A DNA stretch of 64,000 nt from NCBI RefSeq assembly GCF_000715075.1, contig NC_134087.1, positions 104,261,161-104,325,160 on the forward strand, read 5' to 3'. The DNA comes from Nicotiana tabacum. Taxonomy: Eukaryota; Streptophyta; Magnoliopsida; Solanales; Solanaceae. Of this stretch, positions 55,606 to 64,000 are shown in pieces (position 1 is the first letter of the stretch; the number at the start of each line of letters is the position of its first letter). The position numbers were made by a program, and so were the translations under genes. The notes beneath the pieces are model-generated. The model saw only the letters and a program-made list of their open reading frames with translations. It did not search any database and was not told where the DNA came from.

Positions 55606-58600
55606 TGTCACGAGTTGGATTTTTCACCCTCGGGAGTCGTGATGACGCCTGCTAGTGAAAGCTAGGCAAGCCAACCATTTGAATTATTTACCTTTTTTCC
55701 ATTTTAGTCCCATTACAATTAATAACCAACAAGTGATAAACAACAAAAATCTAATAAGCGGAAGACTGAAGTATAGTAATTTAAGAAAGATGCCAATACC
55801 AATCCATACAAAAACTGCCCAAGACTGGTGTCACAATTCCATAGACTGTCTAGGAACACCACAAATAAAAGTCTGAAAGATTTATTACAACACTGTCTCT
55901 GAAATATGTAAAATAAATAGACTAAAAGGATAGAAGAAGATGCCAAGGCCTGCGAACACCTGCAAGACTACCTCAGAATCTCCGACTGGACTGAAAGCAG
56001 CCACCCAAAACTACGGTCCGTATGCTGCTGCTCCGGGATCTGCACACAGTGCAGAGTATAGTATCAGCACAACCGACTCCATGTGCTGGTAAGTGCTAGC
56101 CTAACCTCGGTGAAGTAGTGACGAGACTAGGATCAGACTACCAATTAAACCTATGCAGTTAAATCATATACGGCGGAAAGTAAAAGCAGGAATGTACAAT
56201 TAAGAACAGGAGGGGAGAACATGCTGCGGGGAAACATTAAATGATACTAGCAAGACAGTAGGTAAATACAAGGAACACCATGCTCAAGTATCAACAGGGA
56301 TTAAAAATCAAACAAGTGCACGACATCACCCTTCATGTTTTTACTCTTGTCCTCACCATAAGAATCAATATAAACTGTACGACATCACCATTCGTGCTTT
56401 TACTCTCGTCCTCACCATCAAATCAATATAATTGGCACGGAATTGTACATCGTGCAATACGGTATCACCCTTCGTGCTTTTACTATCATCCTCACCATAA
56501 GAATCAATATAAACTGTACGGCATCACCCTTCGTGCTTTTACTCTCATCCTCACCATCAAATTAATATAATTGGCATGGAATTGTACATCGTGCAACACG
56601 GTATCACCCTTCGTGCTTTTACACTCTTCCTCACAAAATCATACACGACATCACCCTTCGTGCTTTAACACTCTCTCACCAAAATAATGCACGGCATCCT
56701 CCTTCGTGCTTTAATGTTCTTTCTCACCCAAACAACAATCACAAACAATAGGGCAAGGAAAGGAACAATAGTTCAACAACTAAATCCCGGCAAGGGAACA
56801 ATATCAAAGGCATAAACATCCCGGCAATGGAGATAACATTAAAAGCAACAACATCTCGGTAAGGGAAACAATATATTAATCCTCTTCTCTTTTTCACATT
56901 TACTTCACAACTTGAGTCAATGCTCTATAAAGTTCAATTGCCAATTATACTTCCAAAATTGGTTATACAACTTTAGCCAACGCTCGTCAATATTCAAATA
57001 CCACTGTTACTTTCACAAACTTTACTCAACAATAGAAATCATCACAAAAGGCATGAACGATACAAATGGAGTCATAATAATCATAATATAAGACTCACGG
57101 GCAAGCTTGACACCAACGTATAGATACTCGTCACCATGCCTATACGTCGTACTCAACAAATAACACATAGCAAATAGGACACGACTCTTAATCCCTCAAG
57201 CTAAGGTTAGACCAAACACTTACCTCGATGCCACGAACACAATTCAAGTCTCAACTATCGCTTTATCTCTTGATTTCACCACCAATTCGCTCGTATCTAG
57301 CCACTAGTTACTTAACTATATCAATAATTGCTAAAAAGAATCAATTCCAATGCATGAAAATAGGTTTTCTAAAGTTTTTCCCAAAAAGTCAAAAAATTTC
57401 CCCGGGCCTACATGGTCAAAACCCGAGGTTCGAACTAAAATCCGATTACCCATTCCCCCACGAACCCAAATATATAATTTGTTTTAAAATCGGACCTCAA
57501 ATCGAGGTCCAAATCCCCAAAATTTGTAAAACCTCAGTTCTACCCAAAATACCCAATTTCCCTCATGAAAATCATTGATTTTGAGTTGAAATCATGTTAA
57601 AAGATGTTAAAGATTAAAGAAAACGAGTTAGAAATGACTTACAATCGATTTGGAAGAGAAGTTGTCTTTGGAAAATCGCCCAAGGGAGTTTATGTTTTGA
57701 AGGAGTTTGAAAAATGGAAGATTTTCGGTTAAGTTGTGAATTTGCAGGTCGCAGATGCCGCTATTGCGACCAGGGTTCACAATTGTGAAACCCTTCAGGA
57801 CCTGCTATCTTCGCAATTGCGAAGAACATGTCGCAATTGCGACACAGGGAAAAATTCACTAAGCTTCGCATTTGCGAAGAAACAGTCGCATTTGCGACTC
57901 TGCCCCAGTCTCATTTGCGATCAAGTGGTCGCATTTGCGAGCAAGGCCTGCCCAGGCCATCTTTGCATTTGCGATCAATATTCGCATTTAGGAGCTCGCA
58001 TTTGCGAAGCCTACAGACCTGCAATATACCAGCAATTTCCTAAGTGCAAATTTCATTCTGTGGCCTATCCAAAACTCACCGAGCTCTCGGGGCTCCAAAC
58101 CAAACATGCACACCAAGCTAAAAACACCATACGAACTTACTTGTGTGATCAAATCGCCAAAATAACATAAACAACGAATTTAGCATAGAAATCTAAGAAA
58201 AATCTCAAAACTTTCAAAGTTTCAAATTTCACAACTACGGGTCCGAATCACATCAAACGACTTCCGTTTTGTACCAAATTTTACAGACATATCATAATTA
58301 TCATATTGAACCTGTACCGGGCTCCGGAATCAAAATACGGGACTGATACCAATGATTTCAAATATTATTTCTTTTCTTTAATTCATAAACATTTCAGCAA
58401 AATAATTTCTTTTGAAAATTCATTTCTCGGGCTCAGGACCTCGGAATTCGATTTCGGGCATATGCCTATATCCCATATTTTTCTACGGACCCTCCGAGAC
58501 TGTCAAAACATGGGTATGGGTCCCTTTACCCAAAATATTGACCGAAGTCAACTTAAATCCATTTTAAAGGCAAAATTTATCATTTTCACAGATTTTTAAA

Positions 58601-58725
58601 TAATGGCTTTCCGACTATACGTCTGGACCACGCACACAAATCGAAGTAAGGTAAAAAGGAGGTTTTAAGGCCTCGAAACATAGGATTTGTTTCTAAAACG
58701 AGTGATGCCCTTTCGGTTCATCACA
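55606..58725 (-). repeat. 3' LTR of the second chromovirus
   Basis: On the minus strand TGTGATGAACC...CTCGTGACA. It has a hairpin minisatellite at about 56315-56710 (seven to nine units, CACCCTTCGTGC in plus orientation). A palindrome block lies at 57740-58020 with perfect 16-bp palindromes CTTCGCAATTGCGAAG (57809-57824) and TGTCGCAATTGCGACA (57829-57844). Confidence 0.9.
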
Positions 58726-58737
58726 TCCTCCACCTCT
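58726..58737 (-). other. Polypurine tract of the second chromovirus
   Basis: The complement reads AGAGGTGGAGGA and abuts the 3' LTR. Confidence 0.9.
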
Positions 58738-58779
58738 AAAACAACCGTTCATCCTCGAACAGACATAAGAAGGAAGTAC

Positions 58780-59220
58780 CTGAGTCGGGAAAAAGATGGG
58801 GGTAACGGCTTCGCATATCGAACTCGGACTCCCAGGTCGATGCCTCAGTAGGTTGACCTCTCCACTGAACACGAACAGAAGGAAAACTCTTCGATCTCAA
58901 CTAACGAACCTGCCGGTCTAGAATAGATACCGGCTCCTCCTCATAGGACAAGTCTTTGTCAATCTAGACAGTGCTGAAATCCAACACGTGGGATGGATCG
59001 CCGTGATACTTCTGAAGCATGGACACATGAAACACTGGATGCACGGCTGATAAGCTCGGCGACAACTCAAGTCTGTAAGCCACCTCTCCCACTCGATCAA
59101 GAATCTCAACGGGCCAATGAACCTAGGGCTAAGCTTGACCTTCTTCCCAAATCTCATCATGCCCTTCATAGGCGACACCCGAAGCAATACCCGCTCACCG
59201 ACCATGAAAGCCAAATCACG
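58780..59220 (-). pseudogene. Integrase C-terminus and chromodomain of the second chromovirus
   Basis: The minus strand reads MAFMVGERVLLRVSPMKGMM and RFGKKVKLSPRFIGP, then shifts frame. The chromodomain (about 58795-58925) reads VSILDRQVR, TAG (58901-58903), LRSKSFPSVRVQWRGQPTEA, STWESEFDMRSRYPHLF. The TAG stands where the plus-strand copy has Gln (CAG). Confidence 0.85.
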
Positions 59221-60190
59221 AACCTTACGGTTGACATAACTCTTTTTCCTGTACTAAGCTGTATGAAGCCTATCCTGAATGATCCTGACCTTGTCCAAGG
59301 CATCCTGTACTAGATCCGTACCCAACAACCGAGCCTCTCCCGGCTCAAACCATCCAACCACCGATCAACACCGCCTACCATATAAAGCCTCGTAAGGAGC
59401 CATCTGGATACTCGACTGGTAGCTGTTGTTGTAGCCAAACTCTGCTAAAGAAAAGAACTAATCCCACGAGCCTCCAAAATCAAAGACACAAGCTCGGAGC
59501 ATGTCCTCCAAAATCTGAATAGTTCGCTCGGACTGCCCGTCCATCTGAGGATGAAACGCTGTGCTCAACTCAACCCGTGTGCCCAACTCCCGCTGAAATG
59601 CTCTCCAGAAATGTGAGGTAAACTATGTACCTCGGTCCGAAATGATAGACACGGGCACACCATGAAGGCGAACAATCTCCCGGATGTAGATCTTAGTTAA
59701 CCTCTTGGAAGAATAAGAGACTGCCATAGGAATGAAATGCGCTGACTTGGTCAGCCTATGAACAATAACCCACACTGCGTCGAACTTCCTCTAAGTCCGT
59801 GGGAGTTCAACAACGAAGTCCATAGTGATACGCTCTCACTTCCACTCAGGAATCTCATTCTTCTGGAACAAACCACCAGGCCTCTGATGCTCGTACTTAA
59901 CCTGCTGACAGTTCAAACGTCGAGCCACATATGCAACAATGTCCTTCTTCATTCTCCTCCACCAATAATGCTGCAGCAAATCCTGATACATCTTAGCGGC
60001 GCCCGGATGAATAGAGTACCGGAACTATAGTCCTCCTCTAAAATCAACTCCCGAAGCCCATCCACATTAGGCACACAAACTCAACCCTGCAGCCTCAAAA
60101 CTCCATCATCTCCTAAGGTAACCTGCTTGGCACCTCCGTGCTGCACCGTGTCCCTAAGGACACACAATTGAGGATCATCATACTGCCGAT
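59221..60190 (-). pseudogene. Integrase core of the second chromovirus
   Basis: Minus-strand motifs in broken frames: the zinc-binding end near 59900-60000 (the complement encodes YVARRLNCQQVKYEHQRPG), then the region around the first Asp near 59820-59850. VIVHRLTKSAHFIPMAVSYS (59690-59770) and VSIISDRGT (about 59633-59660, second Asp) follow, then the Glu motif DGQSERTIQILEDM near 59500-59550. The Pol reading is interrupted by a stop near 59625 and frame changes elsewhere. Confidence 0.82.
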
Positions 60191-60191
60191 C

Positions 60192-60790
60192 TTAGATACG
60201 CTCCAATAATGAAGAACGAGGGACTGTGCAAGCTAACACACGGCCGGGCTTAGAAGCATCCAACCTCACGAACTGATTGGCCAAAGCCTGTACATCCAAA
60301 GCAAGTGGTCTCTCACCGACCGGAATATAAGCAAGACTGCCCATACTGGCTGACTTCCTACTCAAAGCATCGGCCACCACATTGGCCTTACCCGGATGAT
60401 ATAAGATGGTGATATCATAGTCCTTTAATAGTTCCAACCACCTTATCTACCTCAAATTATCTCCTTCTGCTTGAACAAATACTGAAAACTCTTGTGATCT
60501 GTGAACACCACACATGCCACGCTATATAGATAATGCCTCCAAATCTTCAATGCATGAACAATGGCTACTAACTCCAAATCATGAACTGGATAGTTCTTCT
60601 CATAAATCTTCAACTGCCGCAAAGCATAGGCAATAACCTTGCCATCATGCATCAACACCGCACCCAGTCCAATACGAAATGCATCACAATAAACTATATA
60701 TAGCCCTGAACCTGTGGGCAAAACCAACACCGGTGCCGTAGTCAAAGCTGTCTTGAGCTTTTGAAAGCTCGTCTCACACTCATCGACCAC
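60192..60790 (-). pseudogene. RNase H of the second chromovirus
   Basis: Frames 60452-60790 and 60192-60437 give [59 protein letters not shown] and [20 protein letters not shown]. The Asp of YCDAF is the first RNase H catalytic residue. The two frames are joined through a frameshift at about 60445. Confidence 0.87.
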
Positions 60791-61605
60791 TTAAACTGGG
60801 CACCCTTCTGGGTCAACCTGGTCATCGGGGCTGCAATAGACGAAAACCCCTCCACAAACCGACGATAATAGACTACCAAACCCAAGAAACTCCGGATCTC
60901 TGTAGCTGATGCTGGTCTAGGCCAGTTCTTGACTGCCTCCATCTTCTTCGGATCTACCTGAATACCCTCTGTTGATACGACATGACCCAAGAATATGACT
61001 GAACTCAACCAGAACTCACACTTCGAAAACTTTGCATACAACTGACTATCTCTCAAAGTCTGGAGAACCACTCTTAGATGCTACTCATGCTCCTCCCGGT
61101 TGCGGGAATAGATCAAAATATCATCAATAAAGACTATTACGAACGAATCCAAGTAAGGCCTGAACACCCGGTTCATCAAATCCATAAAAGATGCTAGGGC
61201 ATTTGTCAACCCGAATGACATCACCAAGAACTCATAATGCCCGTACCGAGTGCGGAAAGCTGTCTTAGGGACATCAGATACCCTATTCCTCAACTGATGG
61301 TAGCTAGATCTTAAGCCAATCTTCAAAAATACCTTGGCACCCTGAAGCTGGTCAAACAAATCATCAATCCTCGACAATGGATACTTATTCTTGATTATAA
61401 CCTTGTTCAACTGCCGGTAATCTATACACATTCTCATCGATCCTTCCTTCTTCTTAACAAACAATACCAGCGCACCCCAAGGAGAAACACTAGGTCTAAT
61501 GAAACCTTTTTCAAGAAAGTCTTGCAACTGCTTCTTCAACTCTTTCAACTCAGGCGGGGCTATACGATATAGCGGAATAGAAATGGGTTGAGTGCCCAGA
61601 GCCAA
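60742..61605 (-). pseudogene. Reverse transcriptase of the second chromovirus
   Basis: Minus-strand frames 61081-61605 and 60742-61071 cover [60 protein letters not shown] and the box [19 protein letters not shown] (about 61085-61145) with both Asp. A stop at about 61078-61080 splits the domain. CIDYRQL is intact here, unlike in the plus-strand copy. Confidence 0.9.
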
Positions 61606-62180
61606 ATCAATGTAGAAGTCAATATTCGCTTGTCGGGTGGCATACTCGGCAGGTCTGAAGGAAATACCTCAGGAAACTCATGAACAATAGGCACAGAATC
61701 AATAGAAGGAACCTCGACACTAAAATCACAAGTATATGCCAAATAGGCCAAACACCCCTTCTCGACCATACGCCAAGCCTTCATATATAAGATAACACTA
61801 CAAGTAGAATGACCAGGAGTCCCTCTCCACTCCAAACGAGGTACACCCGACAGGTCTATGATCACAATCTTGGCATGACAGTCCAAGATAGCGTGGTAAG
61901 GTGATAACAAGTCCATGTCCAATATGACATCGAAATCAACCATGTCCAGAAGTAACAAATCTACACGATTCTCAAGACCCCCAATCACAACTATACACGA
62001 ACGATGGACATGATCTACCACAATAGAATCACCCACCGGTGTAGAAAAATATACAAGAGCAATCAAAGAATCACTAGGCATGACCAGATACGGTGCAAAA
62101 TAAGATGACACATCGGAGTACGTAGATCCTGGAACAAATAGGGCTGAAGCATCTCTACTACAAACCAGAACTATACCTAT
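61606..62180 (-). pseudogene. Protease of the second chromovirus, catalytic Asp lost
   Basis: The active-site region reads ALFVPGSTYSDV (about 62110-62145). The position that is Asp in the plus-strand copy is Val (codon at 62133-62135), so the protease would be dead. The second half reads GGLENRVDLLLLDMVDFDVI, DMDLLSPYHAILDCHAKIVI (61840-61990). A long frame (61560-62111) starts downstream of the mutated site. Confidence 0.85.
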
Positions 62181-63756
62181 AATAAATGCATCGGAAGCCT
62201 CAGCCTCAGGCTTGGATGGAAGGGCATAACATCGGGGCTGGGCCCCACCAGCTTGAACTACATCTCTGGGACGGCCTGCTGATGGTTGGCCTCCACCTCT
62301 AGCTTCCTGACCTCCACCTCTAATACCTCTACCTCCACCTCTAGCACCTCTACCTCCACCTCTAGCTGGTTGGGTGGGCTGTGAAACACTTGGTGCCTAA
62401 ACCATGGCATGGGAACCCTGATGCTGAGAGATGCTCAATGCTTGAGGGCAAAATCTAGCAATGTGACCATATCACCATGAGTATAACAAACCCTCAGCTG
62501 CTGAGACTGCTGACCCTGACGACCTGAATGACCACCCCAAAAACTCTAGAGCGGCGATGCACTGATAGGAACTGGTGGTGTACTGTAGGACTGCTAATCA
62601 GAATACTGCATATGAGAACCACGACCACGTGAAGCACTGTGAGAAACCTGAAGTGCTGACTGAAAAGGCCTAGGAGGATGGCCTCTACCATACGAATCCT
62701 TGCCTCCAGACGAGGTACCACTGAATCTACCTGAATGACGAGGCCTCTTGTCAGACCCCTGACCACCTCCTTGCGATAGAACTATCTCAACTCTCCTGGC
62801 CACATTGGCCGCCTCCTAAAAAGAAATCTCACTCCCCGTTTTCTTGGCCATCTGAAGTCGAATAGGTTGAATGAGTCCCTCAATGAACCTCCTCACTGAG
62901 TATGATAAGAGCATGACGGGCCAAGTCGATGAACCTGGTCTCGTACTGAGTGACAGTCATAGAACCCTGTTAGGAGACACTCAAACAGCCTCCGATAGAC
63001 CTCTCTCTAAGTGATAGGGAGAAACTTCTCTAGAAATAGCTGAATAAACTACTCCCAAGTCAAAGCTGGTGATCCGGCTGGTCTAGCCAGACAATAATCT
63101 CTCCACTAAGTCTTGGCGGATCCAGACAAACGGAAAGTAGCAAAGTTGACCCCATTGGTCTCCACTATCCCCATGTTCCTGAGAACCTCATGACAGCTGT
63201 CTAGATAATCCTAGGGATCCTCAAAAGATGCACCGCTGAAAGTAGTAGTGAAGAGCTTGGTGAACTTGTCCAATCTCTACAAAGCATCGGTACACATAGT
63301 TGCTCCATCACCTGTTTGAGTTACCATACCCGGCTGAACTGCTCCAACTGGCTGAGCTACTGGAGTCTGAAACTGGGGAGCCATCTACTCTGAAGTGCGA
63401 GTAGAAGGAGTCTGGACTCCTCCTCCAGCCTGAGAGACGACTGGTGCTACAGGAAGCAAACCTGCCCGGGTCACACTCTCCATAAGGCCCACTAGACGGA
63501 CCAGAGCATCCTGGAGTACTGGGGTAGCAATGAACCCCTCTGGGACCTGAGCTGGGCCCACCAAAACTATTTGGGCCGGAACCTCATCATCAAACTCAAC
63601 CTGAGGCTCTGCCGCCGGTGCTGCTGCTCTGGGCTGAGCTTTGCCCCAACCTCGGCCTCTAACACGACCTCGACCTCTCCCTCTGCCCCTCGTAGGAGCT
63701 GCTGCTGCGGGCGCGGGTTGCTGATCGGTGGATGAGGAAGCGCGTGTTCTCGTCAT
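62181..63756 (-). pseudogene. Gag of the second chromovirus, start codon retained
   Basis: The start is placed at 63756 (MTRTRASSSTDQQPAPAAAA), which matches the position of the ATA in the plus-strand copy. An in-frame Met nine codons earlier (63783) is less likely. The Ala/Pro/Arg-rich N-terminus (RGRGRGRGRVRGRGWGKAQP) precedes the capsid core in broken frames (62900-63320). A basic Gly/Ser region (62594-62803) follows. Repeated GGRGG/RGA-type codons at 62280-62370 form a minisatellite-like stretch. Confidence 0.85.
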
Positions 63757-63937
63757 CTGTGAAAGAACAGAGTAGAAATTCAATTAGCATTGAGAAACCA
63801 AACCGCACGATAGGAAAGAAAGATATGAAGTTTTTCCTAACTCTGTAGCCTTTGGGGGATAAATACAAACGTCTTTGTACCGATCCCTCAAACTTTACTA
63901 AGGTTGTCTGTGAATTGTGAGACCTATATAACCTAGA

Positions 63938-63949
63938 GCTCTGATACCA
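63938..63949 (-). other. Primer-binding site of the second chromovirus
   Basis: The complement reads TGGTATCAGAGC, exact initiator-methionine tRNA site, three bases from the LTR edge at 63953. Confidence 0.9.
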
Positions 63950-63952
63950 ACT

Positions 63953-64000
63953 TGTCACGACCCGGATTTTTCACCCTCAGAAGTCGTGATGGCGCCTACT
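63953..64000 (-). repeat. Start of the 5' LTR of the second chromovirus
   Basis: The plus strand TGTCACGACCCGGATTTTTC matches the 3' LTR end at 55606, and the following words (CACCCTCAGAAGTCGTGATG) match 55627-55650. The rest lies outside the window. Confidence 0.9.

Larger units (their letters stand above)
55606..64000 (-). mobile_element. Second chromovirus of the same family, minus strand, cut by the window edge
   Basis: 3' LTR 55606-58725, internal 58726-63952, 5' LTR from 63953 beyond the window. It has the same gene order, primer site, polypurine tract and protein motifs as the element at 35225-46070, in the opposite orientation with about 9.5 kb between them. Its 3' LTR (3120 bp) is longer than those of the plus-strand copy. 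Stops, frameshifts and a lost protease Asp make it inactive, although gag keeps its start codon. Confidence 0.92.

Noticed and set aside
59758..60030. 90-codon plus-strand frame as a gene
   Set aside because: It is antisense to the integrase of the minus-strand chromovirus.
1..64000. Integrated pararetrovirus sequence as the source of the RT frames
   Set aside because: Every RT is accompanied by integrase or LTRs with tRNA primer sites and target duplications; no movement or coat protein was seen.

Overview
The window is plant nuclear heterochromatin, almost certainly from a Solanaceae genome and plausibly Nicotiana (inference). It is AT-rich, consists of nested LTR retrotransposons, and carries a TTG-tailed SINE fragment of the tobacco TS type. 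I found no complete host gene, no rRNA or tRNA gene and no CRISPR array. One weak candidate host exon lies near 10.8-11.0 kb. Every long reading frame I could assign belongs to a retrotransposon, and all of them are broken by stops, frameshifts or lost catalytic residues.

Layout. 1-6417 (minus): internal region of a Tat/Ogre-type Ty3/gypsy element with the second, archaeal-type RNase H and a tandem-repeat 3' UTR; its 5' LTR begins at 6418. 6826-7656 (minus): an LTR-like block, probably copia. 7658-about 9890 (minus): a truncated gypsy LTR of the same kind as the solo LTR at 51840-54574. 9891-11284: non-coding. 11285-11733 (minus): a decayed copia RT fragment that forms the target of the next element.

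11734-32713 is a three-level nest with a perfect 5-bp target duplication at each level. A copia element (minus, TSD GAACT, LTRs 11734-12001 and 32475-32713) is split inside its reverse transcriptase by an Athila-like Ty3/gypsy insertion at 13008-28913 (TSD AGAAG). That insertion carries in its left LTR a 5.5-kb chromovirus (minus, 13948-19454, TSD CTTAG, two 504-bp LTRs). The Athila-like insertion is the most unusual object here. It is a roughly 4-kb inverted repeat: LTR-gag-protease on the plus strand joined at about 22450 to integrase-RNase H-RT-protease-gag-LTR on the minus strand. It ends on the right in internal sequence, not an LTR, yet the target duplication is intact.

33835-34200 is a hAT-like MITE. 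35225-46070 (plus) is a full-length chromovirus with 2.8-kb LTRs (TSD TTTAT). 46836-49978 is a non-autonomous Helitron. 50661-51206 is a TIR element. 51840-54574 is a solo gypsy LTR. 55606-64000 (minus) is a second chromovirus of the same family as the one at 35225, inverted relative to it and running off the right edge.

Function. The domains together describe standard LTR-retrotransposon replication (gag particle, protease, RT/RNase H, integrase, chromodomain targeting), but no copy here looks autonomous. The LTRs carry arrays of short palindromes and hairpin-forming minisatellites that recur in different lineages and are not explained by coding function.
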